A stretch of 64,000 nucleotides of DNA, from the NCBI GenBank assembly GCA_008477525.1, contig SPDT01000007.1, positions 3,534,001 to 3,598,000 of the forward strand. Direction: 5' to 3'. This document shows, one piece after another, positions 1 through 10,511 of the stretch. This DNA comes from Hypomyces perniciosus. Taxonomy: Eukaryota > Ascomycota > Sordariomycetes > Hypocreales > Hypocreaceae. Every line of letters starts with the position of its first letter. The first letter of the stretch is position 1. Below the pieces are notes generated by a model. It was not told where the DNA came from. It ran no database searches and saw only the letters and a program-made list of their open reading frames with translations. The position numbers and the translations under genes were made by a program.

Positions 1-294
1 AGACTTTGCTTGTGTGTAAGTTTTATTTGTTGATGGTGTCCTCCAGGACCAATCGCAATGGTAGATAGCCTTTCAGAAATACGTATGTAGAAACAGAGGC
101 ATCCCAAAGTACATGCTCTTCATTAATAGATAGGAGCCTGCCAAGATGGAAGTGACGGGCTCCCTCACAAGGCATTTAATTGTGGCGCAATCCATGCCCT
201 TTCGATATCCCCATCATCATCCCATCACCCCGAATTGTGTGTTTTTCCACTTGCATCATTAATTTACTCCCCAAAGCTTCAGTATTTAATCACA
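1..294. other. Intergenic, left edge of window
   Basis: No gene is visible before the first regulator's ATG. The stretch probably holds that gene's promoter and 5' leader; no convincing TATA box or repeat was seen. Confidence 0.4.
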
Positions 295-2134
295 ATGCCA
301 GCTTGTGCGACATGCGTTCAGCGCAAACGCGACTGCGATGCCATCAAACCGCGATGCTTCCAGTGCAAGCGCTCACATCTCAAATGTGTCTATGACCCAG
401 AACCTCCAAAATTCGAGTTCCGCGATGAAACACAGAACGTGATGAGCAAATCCTCCTCTCACGCTGGAAAGAAACCAATGAAAGTGGTCAAACGACGCAA
501 GGATTCGCAGGCATCTTCCTCTAGTCCAAAATGGAGAGATGCCATTACTCTCGAGGCGAGCAACATGAACTTCGTCCCAATCGATAATATGCCTTTCTCT
601 ACCCTTGAAGATACACTTACTGCACCAATGGATATGCCGTTTGATCACCACTTGGACCATGATCAGCTCTGGGACTTGTCGCTACAGAACTCTCTTCAGT
701 GGACTGAGGCCGGGGAACAAGGAATTTTTCTAGCGAACTTGTCGCCTATTCTGGATGTTGAGGAACCCATGCATTTAACCGTTCCCGACTGGACAAATGT
801 GCAGTCTGTAGGAGTCGATCAATCATCCTCAAGTCCTGAGTCCACTGTCTCAGACCACCTGTTGGCTCAACATTATACGCGGAACCTCACATCAATGTAT
901 AGCTCCAAGAACCCGGGGTGGAACTTCCACACATATTTCTTTAATCGGTTCAGCTCAAAACACCCATTTGTCGTTTCCTCCATCTATGCTTGGACATCTG
1001 CTCATTTGTTCTGCCAAGAACACTTGGATTCACCGGCAAACTCCATGTCAAATTATGAAAAATGCGCCATTGAGCTAAAGAAGCTATTCAACATTGATAT
1101 AACGGGCCAGCCCAATCTCGAGACGCCTAAATTCTTGGTTACCAACACCAACCAAGACGATCTTGACGCAATTGCGGTGTCTCTTTATTTTCTGGCATCT
1201 ACAGATCTGATATTATCGCGGTCCGAAAATCTTCGCAATCTGCTTGAGCTCGAAGCTAGCATTTTGCGTGCTCGTCCACTGGAAGGGCCGGATTCCGTCT
1301 TCATCAAAATCGCCACATGGTTCTGCTTTCTCGATGCACGTGTATCTGCCTTTGGGAAAGGACATGGCGGTGTCATACAAGCTGTGGGGGGTGAACGGGG
1401 GATGATAGCTGCCTTGCACGACTCGGAGGACTTTCTACTGAGGGAGTACAAGAAGCTTTATCCGCGAGAAGAACGACAGCGAGACCAGGCGCATTTCCCG
1501 TTTTACACGATAACGTGCAGGCTGGTCACTATTTTTGATCGTATCTCTCGATTCTACTACGACTCGAGTGATCTGGCAATCCAATCAGATACCAGAGGCT
1601 CACTTGATGGGATCAAGAAGGTAAGTAGCAATATTTGCAAAAACAGGCATAGCTTTCAATGATATGGATACGATACTGAGAGGTATTCAGACCCTTGATA
1701 GCACATCCGAGTCCAAGGCGGCCGAAGACAACGTTTTGTCCATATTCTTCACGACTTCGGCCTTGTACCACGCCGTGGAGATTTATTATTCACGAACGTT
1801 TGAGCATGAGGCGCCGATGTATTCTGCCGATGATCATGCAATTAGCATCATAAAAACGACGGACAGGTACTATCAGGCTCTGAGGCGTCCGCGAACAGAA
1901 CCGCCTACAACCAAAGTCTGGCCCTGGCCACTTGTTTTTGCAGCGGTCGAGGCGAAAGATTCGATCTATCGTGGATGGGCAGTGCAAAGAATCCGTGATT
2001 ATGCCCATGCAGGGAAGCAATATGCCAACTCATACGTGTTTGTTGAGAATATCCTTGCACACGAGGAGCGGTGCCAGCGACGAGTTGATCTCGCAGCCAT
2101 GGCTAGAAGTTTGGGTGATGGGTTTGTCATGTGA
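295..2134 (+). CDS. Zn2Cys6 fungal transcription factor
   Basis: Predicted exons are 295-1620 and 1691-2134, giving about 589 aa. The 70-nt intron starts GTAAGT, ends CAG, and joins the two frames without a phase break. The Zn2Cys6 cluster is at the extreme N-terminus (Cys4, 7, 14, 21, 24, 31; spacing C-x2-C-x6-C-x6-C-x2-C-x6-C). I chose the ATG at 295 because it sits three residues before the first Cys. The C-terminal part contains the PWPLVFAAVEAKD stretch typical of the fungal-specific regulatory domain (PF11951 type). It should act in the nucleus as a DNA-binding regulator. Its position beside acyltransferase, ligase and ring-cleavage genes makes it a candidate local regulator, which is inference. 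No target site can be assigned from the sequence. Confidence 0.88.
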
Positions 2135-2443
2135 GCCACTTCAAGAAGGGTTTGGAATATTCATCGCCTTTTGAGCCGAAGCCGGTTAATTCTGGATGGC
2201 CCAACAATACTGGATTGGCGCGATATCGCGGCGAAGTCGTTGCTTTGCTTCGTCTCGCCGAGTCCTCCATTTTGGGACATGCATGCGTACGACACGCCAC
2301 ACCGACGACTTAGACATAGCAGCTGAGAATTATAAAGGGCCTCCTCCCATCTTTATCCAAACGACGATATCATCTTACTTCGACAGCATAACTTGCAACT
2401 TGTACTCCAGCCATCCAATTCATACACTATTGCCACAACCGCC
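2135..2443. promoter_or_regulatory. Promoter region of the C45 acyltransferase
   Basis: This 309-bp gap separates the regulator's stop from the acyltransferase ATG. It holds a TATAAAG box at 2331-2337, about 110 bp before the ATG, and a 12-bp perfect palindrome at 2219-2230. Confidence 0.5.
2219..2230. promoter_or_regulatory. Perfect 12-bp palindrome CGCGATATCGCG
   Basis: The sequence is its own reverse complement and lies about 110 bp upstream of the TATA-like box of the acyltransferase gene. It may be a regulator binding site; no known factor is assigned. Confidence 0.3.
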
Positions 2444-3793
2444 ATGCAGTCCGCTCACGAGTCCAGCAGCCAGCCCCTGCACTATCAGCACATCATTGTT
2501 GAAGGCCTGCCATACGATCGAGGTTTCTCCCATGGGACTCAACTTCGTGACAAGGTTCACACAAAAATCGCCTACTACAAGTCTCCTGGCAAACTTCCTG
2601 ACTGGTAAGAATGATCCCCAATCGTAATTTTGGCAAACTCATATGCTCATAGACTAACCGATCAAAGGTCTATCTCCTCACGGATAATTGACACTATTTA
2701 TATGCCTGCTCTTGAGAAGTTATACCCAACTGGTCTCGACGAGATCCGTGGCATTGCAGACGGTGCTGGTGTTCCAGTTCAGGAGATCATCATGCTCAAT
2801 GCCAGGTATGACTTGGCACGATGCATGTATCGACTCCAAAATGGAGGAACAACTCCACAGAACATGAAGGAGGAAAAGGTAGATGAACCAGCTGATGAAT
2901 GCACGAGTGGGTTCTTCTCTCCAGAGGCGACTGAATCTGGCGAAGCCCTGGCTGTCCACAACTGGGATATGTCTAATCATCTGTACAACAACGACCTGGT
3001 TGTCTACCTCGAGGTTCACCCGCACCCATCTGAGCACCGTCCCTCTATGTTCATCCTGACGGAGGCCGGCCAGCTAATTCGCAGCGGTATGAATTCAGCT
3101 GGCCTGTCAGTGACGGCAAATTCGTTGCTGTGCAGCACTGACTACGTGCCCATCTCGTACACCGATCAAGATGGCATCCACCAGCAGGTGGAACCGAAAC
3201 TCGCCATCCCTCTTTCATTAGCCCGGCGTGTGTTCCTAGAGTACGCCAACTACGCCGAAGGCCTTGTTGCTGTGCACGCCTTTCCGCGTCATGTCTCAGG
3301 CAACTTACACGTTTCGACAGGGGATGGATTTGCCATGGCCCTAGAATGCACGCCAGATCGCACGTACAAGTTTTACGGTCGCATTGATGACAACTACGTC
3401 ATCCACAGCAACCACTTCATGAGTCCGGAATTCCATGGACGCGGTGATGTCTTTGACAGGAGCACCGGTGGGAGCACCTGGTATCGATTCTGGCAGGCTG
3501 AGAGGCGCACCCGGCCATATTGCAATGGCAGATTGACTCCTGAGCTCATCAAGACGGCGTTTTCGGACCATCTGGCTTATCCGGAGAGCCTCTGTAACCA
3601 TCCCAACCTGAATCAGGAGAACTCTCCGAGTCCGACGCTCACGGGGTATACTTCGAAGCTAAGCATGACTGTTGCGTTTGTCATTTACAATCTTTCTCAG
3701 AGGACAATTACGGTCTGCAAGGGGCCGCCCTGCCAGGGAGTGCTTCAGCACTTTAAGCTGGAGGATAGGGCTGCTGTGCTCAGCAAGGATTAA
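2444..3793 (+). CDS. Penicillin acyltransferase-like (peptidase C45) enzyme
   Basis: Exons 2444-2604 and 2668-3793 give 428 aa. The 63-nt intron (GTAAGA...AAAG) splits a Trp codon. The family (isopenicillin N:acyl-CoA acyltransferase, acyl-CoA:6-APA acyltransferase) are N-terminal nucleophile enzymes. A precursor cleaves itself just before a Cys, which then transfers or hydrolyses amide-bound acyl groups. Here the candidate nucleophile is Cys132 in ADECTSGFF, followed by the family-typical AVHNWDMS. The residue before it is Glu131, whereas Penicillium-type enzymes have Gly. The conserved early block DEIRGIADGAGVPVQEI is also present. The C-terminus (LSKD) is not a peroxisomal PTS1, unlike true penDE. 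The protein is longer than the roughly 357-aa penicillin enzyme. It lies directly upstream of a PTS1-bearing CoA ligase on the same strand. Substrate is unknown; hydrolase activity is equally possible. Confidence 0.85.
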
Positions 3794-4342
3794 GATTGTG
3801 GATTGGTTTCGTTCTTTTTGGTTGGTTTTTCTTTTCGTAACACGAGGGAATCAAGAGGACGCCATACTCATACTCATACATCCTGCTTCTATGAAAAGAC
3901 ATTGGCCCAGCATCAGGTACTATACAGGATAGTGCCGCCCAATGATTACTAGCTTATGTCTTTAATCCCAAGCTTTTATTCTGGTTTCCCATTCTCCATA
4001 CATCCTTAATCTTAACTATTAAGTGCGGAGTACGAAGTACGTACGGAGTACTTAGGAGGTATCACCGTCACCGCGTCAACTGCTTGTGGCGGCGTCCAGC
4101 CCAGCCACGTCTCAGCTCCACCAGATTATGACTGTATCATTGACGAGCTGCCACTCCCGATTTGCCGAGTTACGAATGATATTTTCATACAAGCCCTTGG
4201 GCCTTGACCCCGCCAATATCCGACTCGGTGTGTGAGTGCACGACCTCTTCCAGCAATAGAAAGCTGCAGAAGAAGTTCAGAAAAACTCAAATCCCTTTTA
4301 TCCGTTAATCATAGTATTCGTGAGAAATCCTCATCATCAGCC
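3794..4342. other. Intergenic, acyltransferase 3' end / ligase promoter
   Basis: About 550 bp. It contains a dense cluster of the window's recurring motif: TACGAAGTA followed by TACGGAGTA within 4024-4052. Upstream of the ligase there is a CCG-N3-CGG triplet pair in ATCCGACTCGGTG near 4218-4230, of the sort bound by Zn2Cys6 factors. No gene is seen. Confidence 0.4.
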
Positions 4343-6258
4343 ATGATATACAATCAGGGAAACGAATGTCCTCTCCCGCACCTGGATCTCCTCACGTTTC
4401 TCTTTGGTAAGTCACCGCTCTTGATGTTTTGACAATCATGAAGACCTCGTTCCCCTAAGAAACTGACTTCGCACTGCTGCTCCAGATTTCAACGAGTGTA
4501 AGGCCAAAGAGGATACACCTCTCCACGCTGAGGCCAGAGACCCCACAAAGGTCATCACCAAGGCGCACGCTCGCGAGCTCACTGAGAAATTTGCCCATTT
4601 CCTCCGCCATCAATATGGCATAGGAAAATCAGGACCAGGAAAAGACGTGGTTCTTGCTGTATCCACTGGCCAGTCTGCTCTGGCCTGCCTATTCTATGGT
4701 GTTATCGCTGCAGAGGGCATCTACTCGTCTGCCTCGCCTCTGGCCACCGTGACTGATCTTACGAGACAGGTGAAAGATGGGCCTTCTAAGGTTATTGTCT
4801 GCGGCGAGGGTCTTGAGCATCTAGCTTTGGGTGCCGCTCGCAATGCGGGTTTGCCCGATAGGAACGTCCTAATCTTGAAGTCACATCCAAGCGTCGAATT
4901 ATGCAGTATTGATGGTTCGGTTCACTGCGACTTTCGCGGATCACTAGATTGGAGACGCATCACCGATCCAAAAGAGCTGGAATACAGCAAAATCTGCCTC
5001 CTGTATTCCTCCGGCACAACGGGGCTACCAAAGGGTATGTAATACCATATACCCACAGATGTATCATGCTAGGAACGCCTCATATTGACGCGTGCGTGTA
5101 GGAGTTCTTCTCTCTCACACCAATCTCGTGTCTGAATGCTACACCATAGCCGTTATCAACCGTACAGCATGGAAAAGACTGGGAATGATATCCAACCAAA
5201 GGTCCCTCGGCCACTTACCTACAGCCCATATCGCTGGCCTTCTTGGTTATTTTGTCACTCCTTTTTTTCGATGGCGGCATAGTATACTGGATGCCTTCTT
5301 TTAATTTTGATGACTTTACCAGATACTTTGCGGAGCTTAAACTGACCCATGTGTTCACTGTACCCCCAATCTACATGGCCATCGCGAAGCACCCGGCCGT
5401 CAAGGATCAGTTCAAGCATGTTCAAACCGCTTATTCTGGTGCGGCACCATTGAGTGGCGAGTTGCAGAAAGCGGCAAGCAGCAAGCTCATGGGCCATTTG
5501 ACTCAGGTCTGGGGCCTGAGTGAGACCACCGGAGCCGTAACACATACTCCTCCGGGTCGTTACGATACTGTGGGCAGCTTGAGTCCGCTGATGCCGAACA
5601 TAACCATGAGGTATGTACTCTGTTATAAAGAACGTGAAATTAACCAGTAGCAGGTAGCTAATTTTCTCATCAGGTTGGTAGATCATAATGATCACGACGT
5701 TGAACTTGGGCAAGAAGGTGAGGCACTCTTGAAAGGGCCCCAGATCACAAAGGGCTATCACAACAACCCTGAAGCAAACAAAGCGGCGTTTACTGCTGAT
5801 GGGTGGTTCCGAACCGGAGATGTTCTCAGAATGGAAGGCGACTTGCCTTACCTCGTCGATAGGAAAAAGGTAAGTCCAAGACTTCCGTTCTTATGACTAT
5901 CGATCTAACTTTGGATGTAAAGGAAATGATCAAGTACAAGGGCCTCCAGGTTGCACCAGCCGAACTTGAGGGACTCCTTGTATCTCACTCAGCAGTTTCT
6001 GATGCAGCTGTGATTGGCACAAACCGTGAAGACACCGAAGTGCCAACTGCATATGTGGTGCTCACACCTGGGCAAAAAGGAAACGTGTCTGAGGCCGACC
6101 TTGAGAACTACGTTCAATCCAAGGTTGCTGATTACAAGCGCTTAAGAGGTGGTGTTATTTTTATTGAAATCATGCCGAGGAGCTCTGCTGGGAAAATCTT
6201 GAGAAAGGACTTGAGAGAACTTCATCGGAAGTCTCAGGAGATACAGTCAAAGCTTTGA
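4343..6258 (+). CDS. 4-coumarate-CoA-ligase-like acyl-CoA synthetase, PTS1, frameshifted
   Basis: Exons 4343-4406, 4486-5034, 5102-5610, 5674-5869 and 5923-6258. It activates a carboxylic acid with ATP and CoA. Motifs in order are the P-loop SSGTTGLPKG (about residues 196-205), GWFRTGDV, DRKKEMIKYKGLQVAP, and the catalytic-Lys motif PRSSAGKILRKDLR. The last three residues are SKL, a classic PTS1, so the enzyme should act in peroxisomes. Within exon 3 the frame changes at the T7 run 5262-5268. Upstream reads HIAGLLGYFVTPFF and downstream, one frame over, reads DGGIVYWMPSF. Removing one T gives an uninterrupted 550-codon product with every splice phase consistent. So this is either a real single-base lesion or a homopolymer sequencing error. 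Phenylacetyl- and coumaroyl-CoA ligases are the nearest recognisable relatives. The substrate is probably an aromatic acid (inference). Confidence 0.85.
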
Positions 6259-6371
6259 GTTGGTGTTGACCAACACGAGTTACGAACCATCAATGTGATA
6301 CAAGTGAAGAGCGATATCATAGCTTATGGGAAATCTCTTTCATCTTTTTTCCTTCTTCTTTTTTTGGATTT

Positions 6372-7351
6372 TCAGAGAGTGATTTCGTTTGCAAATTGAA
6401 GTATAGCTGACAACACTTCTTCGGCTGCTTCGATGCAGTGCCAGTGGCCGATCTGATCGAGGACCTGTATCCGCTTGTCGGTCTCCACAGAGCCCCATCT
6501 TCGATAATCGTCAGGGCAGTTCAGTATAGGGATTATCTAGTACATACCTCTCCAGAATGGTCTGTGAGAACTGTATGGGGCAGGTCTTGTCATGAGAGCC
6601 GGCGATGATCAACAACGGGCATTTGATCTTGGAGTACTCAGGCGGCCTGGCGTCTCCAATTGCTTTGCAGTTTGATATGTATCCTTCCGTTTTCTGTGAG
6701 AGAAGAAGCGCACGAATGAATGCGCGGTGCATTGGAGTAGATTTGGGTCCCGTTCCCATAACGGGGACGACATCTGCAACGCCGTCCATTCCCTCTGAGC
6801 AGCATGAATCAGATGTCATTCCTGGAGGTTTGCATAAGGGTTTGGCTCACTGTCTTGAATCAACTTGATTCTAGCCGTGAATACTTCAACCATACTATCG
6901 CTAGGAAGGACAGGTCCGAGGAGGACTGCGCCGGCTGTTTGGTAGCGGAGGGCGACCTCACTGGCGGCAATGCCACCCATTGAATGCCCAACTATGATTG
7001 TCCGGCTTGGGGCGATACTGAGAGCAGACATGGCAGCACTAATGTCCTTGACAATCTGTTCGATGCCTCCATCCTGACCAGTGAATGGTGTCAATCCAGC
7101 GCCTTACCTGACGTCAGCCTCTCGTTGAAGACAACATCACCCTGAAGAGGTTACAAACCGTGAGAGTCGAGAGCAAGGCATGAATAACCAGCTGATGCGA
7201 GGCCTGGGATGATGGGTACAAAGAAGGAACTTGATGATCCCAGGCCATGGATAAAGACCAAAAAGAGCGGCTGTTTTGTTGATGTGTCAGGTGCCGGCGT
7301 CCAGGTGTAGTACAGGTCCCGGCCCCGGTCTGCAATCCGGAGGAAAGGCAT
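6372..7351 (-). CDS. Alpha/beta hydrolase, 3-oxoadipate enol-lactonase-like
   Basis: On the minus strand the exons are 7351-7159, 7102-6851, 6794-6548 and 6498-6372, encoding 272 aa with consistent phases. Introns are 49-56 nt. Hallmarks are the oxyanion HG motif in VFIHGLGSS (about residues 32-40), nucleophile elbow GHSMGG with Ser105, the late Asp in AGSHDK, and the terminal GHWHCIEA with the catalytic His (249-251). Size and architecture match lactonases and C-C hydrolases of aromatic degradation. It is convergent with the upstream CoA ligase (114-bp gap) and divergent from the CoA-transferase. A role in opening the muconolactone-derived enol-lactone would fit the ring-cleavage dioxygenase nearby. 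Other esterase functions cannot be excluded by sequence. Confidence 0.82.
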
Positions 7352-7539
7352 CTTCTAGAGGGATGTCAATACGGAATATGAGTCCGGACGAGTATGTGGA
7401 TTCGAATCAAGTTCTTTTCCTGCAGGCAAAGAGGATTACGGATACATGTAGTTTATGGGGGTTCACACGCCGTCTCCGTCTACGGAGTAATGGCATTCTC
7501 CGCATCATTGTTAAGAAGCTGATCGGAGATAACAGATAC

Positions 7540-7663
7540 TACTCGGCGGGTTGACTACGTACGCCGGGCCGACTGACTGACTGTAAGCCGCCTTTTGTCC
7601 AGCAGACAGGCGGGGGGGCCTTATAGTCAGTCGGCCCGGCGGACGTAGTCAACCCGCCGAGTA
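7540..7663. mobile_element. MITE-like inverted-repeat element flanked by TA
   Basis: Two arms of 39 nt, 7540-7578 and 7625-7663, are reverse complements at 38 of 39 positions and enclose a 46-nt spacer. The outermost bases on both sides are TA, followed by CTCGGCGGGTTGACTACG. This matches a TA target-site duplication around a 120-bp body (7542-7661), as made by Tc1/mariner-type (Fot1/pogo) transposons. There is no room for a transposase, so it would be a non-autonomous miniature element. A simple hairpin of other origin is the alternative. Confidence 0.6.
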
Positions 7664-7716
7664 ATAGGGTTTGCGTGTCGGATAAAGGCACAACGCCACC
7701 AAACCCACTGCGGGTC

Positions 7717-7752
7717 GTTCGGGAACGGGGGGTTCGGGGACGGGGGGTTCGG
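7717..7752 (+). repeat. G-rich 15-bp tandem repeat
   Basis: Two full copies and one partial copy of GTTCGGGRACGGGGG run from 7717. The G runs could form a quadruplex. It lies between the inverted-repeat element and the CoA-transferase start. Confidence 0.55.
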
Positions 7753-8056
7753 ATATGTACCCGTATATGGTATTTGGAGTAGTATTCCGGTATCTGGAAC
7801 ATAAGCACCCTTCTGGCCGGTGACTTGAGTGTATCATTCGGTAGACATTGGTGCAGGGATGATATGCCTACCTACTTACATGTTTGCCGAGATTCCTCCC
7901 AAGATTCCTTGAATTGCCGATGGACCGACAGAAGTAGCAACATTGAAGCCGTACGAGTATCAGGACCCATCTCTCATATGGCCTAGAAACCACAACTGCT
8001 ATTCTGTGCCAGGCCTTATCGCCAAATCACTATACTACTATCATACGCGAGCAACA

Positions 8057-9918
8057 ATGAGTGGGACATCGCAGCCGTATTCCTCCAAGAAGGAGGCCTT
8101 TCGAGTTTTCGACTATCTCTGCAATCAATTCGATCCTTTGTCCCTACCACCAGAGGTGGCCAGCCGCAGGAAACATGTACACATAACCGCTGACCGCGAT
8201 CTGCCATATTTCCCCATTCCTTTCAAAGAGACGGAAACGACGGCAGCATTGAAGGCCATTGAAGGCATAGTCGCATCGTTATTGGCAGACACAAAGGGTG
8301 GTGCATCTCCTGCCCCAAGGAGAGTCACTGTCAATCTTGAAAAGACGACCGCATTCTTGTTTCAGGCGTATTTAGCACGAGTCGGCGGATATGGAAAGCT
8401 CGATAAAGAAGTCAAGAGTTTGTTGAAAGGTGAGCTTTAGAAAATAGTGCGTTGAGGTCTTTACTTACTTCCATGTATGCAGATACGGACCTCCTCCAGG
8501 CGCAGTCAAACCCTTATCGCCGAATGTCCGCCAACCTGTATGTTACAAAGCGGCCGGATGAGTATTACCATATTCATGGATCGCTGGAAGCTTCGACTAC
8601 ATTGCGCATGATTGGACTCGAGCCCTTTCGACCGGACCTTGTCGAACACGAGGATATTGCTGGCACAATCGAATCTGCAGTGAAAAAGTTCACAGTGGAA
8701 GAGCTTGAGTATATGAATGCGCAGCATCGGCAAGCTGGAGTCAAAGCATTCGTACATGCCGACTTCCTTCGCACTCCACATGTAAGTCTTCGCTTCTACG
8801 TACACGGGGAAAGATTAACAAAGTTTTAATAAGCCTGTAGGGTAAAACAAACATAGTGCTACCACCATGGTCTGTCGAGAATATCGAGGACAGGACGCCA
8901 AAGGTTCCCTTGCCGGACCTCAAGGATAACAGAATTCTGTCTGGCATCAAAGTCTTGGAACTCTGCCGCATCATCGCCGGCCCCGTCATCACCCGGATCC
9001 TAGGGGAATACGGCGCTGAAATCATCAAGGTGACCAGTCCCCACCTTAGCGATGTACCGTTCTTCCAGGTAGATGGCAATATGGGCAAGCGCGCAGCGGA
9101 ACTTGACTTGAAAACGCCCGAAGGGGGGAAAGTCTTTGAAGAACTACTAGCTGAAGCTGACGTCGTGGTGGATGGATACCGCCCAGGGGCAATTGAGAAG
9201 CTTGGCTACGGTACCAAGGTGTTGTCTGAGATTGCGCAGCGGAGAGGAAAGGGCATCGTCTACGTCAATGAGAATTGCTTTGGATATGAGGGCGAGTGGG
9301 CAGATCGCCCCGGCTGGCAGCAGATTGCGGATTGTGTAAGTTGCTCGTCTTTGTTCAAGCGATTTACAATGGGCTAACTCGTCGCTTCAGGTCAGCGGTA
9401 TTGCATGGGAGCAAGGCAGGTTCATGGGCTTGAACGAACCCGTTGTTCCTCCGTTCCCCCTCTCTGACTATGGTACCGGATGCATTGGAGCTACCACAGC
9501 TCTCATTGGACTCTATCACAGAACTACCCGGGGGGGATCCTGGCATGGGAAGGCTTCGCTGCTGCACTATGACCTGCTTCTCTTCAAGGTCGGCCTGCTA
9601 CCGGAAGATATCCAGCAAGACTTGCGCAGCATTATGGGAGACAAGGTCCTTGCGCTGCGACACGCAAACAGCGTGGATCAAATCTCCGGCACAGTTCTGC
9701 GGCGCATGAGGGAAGTCTACCCAGAGTTTGTAGACAACCCGAAATATCTGGATCACTGGTACTCGGATTCTTACAAGGCAGATGTCTCTGCGGTTCTGCC
9801 TGTAGTGGAGATTGACGGCCTTGATGTGAGCTTCAAGAGGGCAAGTCGGCCGAATGGAACGGATGCTCCAACCTGGAAGGTCGAACAGGAGAAGGATTAC
9901 CGAAAAGATACATTGTAG
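8057..9918 (+). CDS. CaiB/BaiF family (class III) CoA-transferase
   Basis: Exons 8057-8429, 8483-8781, 8841-9335 and 9391-9918 give 564 aa with all phases consistent. Class III CoA-transferases move CoA between carboxylic acids, usually through an aspartyl-CoA intermediate. The diagnostic block is GIKVLELCRIIAGPVITRILGEYGAEIIKV spread over about residues 255-285, followed by LDLKTPEGGKVFEELLAEADVVVDGYRPG. The roughly 220 residues before it have no domain I recognise, which is common in the long fungal members. In context it could supply or recycle CoA for an acid made by the adjacent ligase or by ring cleavage (inference). The catalytic Asp cannot be assigned by eye. Confidence 0.82.
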
Positions 9919-10511
9919 TGCAATGTAGTCCTTGAACAGATGTATGGTGTATCATCTTGATAATTTCCATTCTCAAACAGGCGCTGTTCACATCCGACCG
10001 CTGTCCGATACAAGCCGATGTAAGCGAAGGGGGCCTACCATGTAAGGGAGCGTTATCGTGAGACCTAGTCCAGCCCCTTTAACCCTCAAGGGACCAAAGC
10101 CACCCGATCCACCATAGCAGCGCGCGCAAAACTGAAAACTGGTGCCGGATAATCGGATAGCATCAGGGGGAAACCGGAAAGGCGCCTCATGTTTATGTCC
10201 AGGATGACATCCGCTAGTATCGGGATGGGGGTTCCCCACAAGCGGATGAGAACAACAGGCTTGGATAATCTAATAATAGGACTTGTGTGATTGGATGATG
10301 GCCATGGAGCTTTGGGGAATAAATGTTCAAAAAGCTATTTGTAGCTCCGAGCGGTGTTATAAGAGGGGCGAATTATCCTTCTGTGCTAAAAGTCTCTACC
10401 CATGTTGTGACATGACCGCTTGATTCTGAACACAAGGCTCCGTATCTGATCAATCATCATATATTATACATTTCTTTATCGGCATTCGCTTGCGATCCAA
10501 CACCTCCAACA
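9919..10511. promoter_or_regulatory. Promoter region of the dioxygenase
   Basis: About 590 bp. It contains GGTGCCGGATAATCGGATAG at 10141-10160. Read on the minus strand this gives paired TATCCGAT/TATCCGGC half-sites and the TCCGGYACC-type motif seen twice near the monooxygenase gene. A CCGCTGTCCGATAC stretch lies at 9999-10012. These are plausible Zn2Cys6 targets. Confidence 0.4.

Larger units (their letters stand above)
7352..8056. other. Divergent promoter region carrying repeats
   Basis: About 705 bp lie between the hydrolase and CoA-transferase starts. It holds a TACGGAGTA motif (7481-7489), a 120-bp inverted-repeat element (7542-7661) and a G-rich 15-bp tandem repeat (7717-7752). No protein-coding gene is supported. 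Confidence 0.5.

Noticed and set aside
5255..5761. 168-codon antisense frame in the CoA ligase
   Set aside because: It overlaps conserved ligase exons and crosses introns; no protein character.
2444..6258. A penicillin/cephalosporin biosynthetic cluster
   Set aside because: Neither an ACV synthetase (a gene of over 10 kb) nor an isopenicillin N synthase is present, and the acyltransferase lacks the Gly-Cys site and PTS1.
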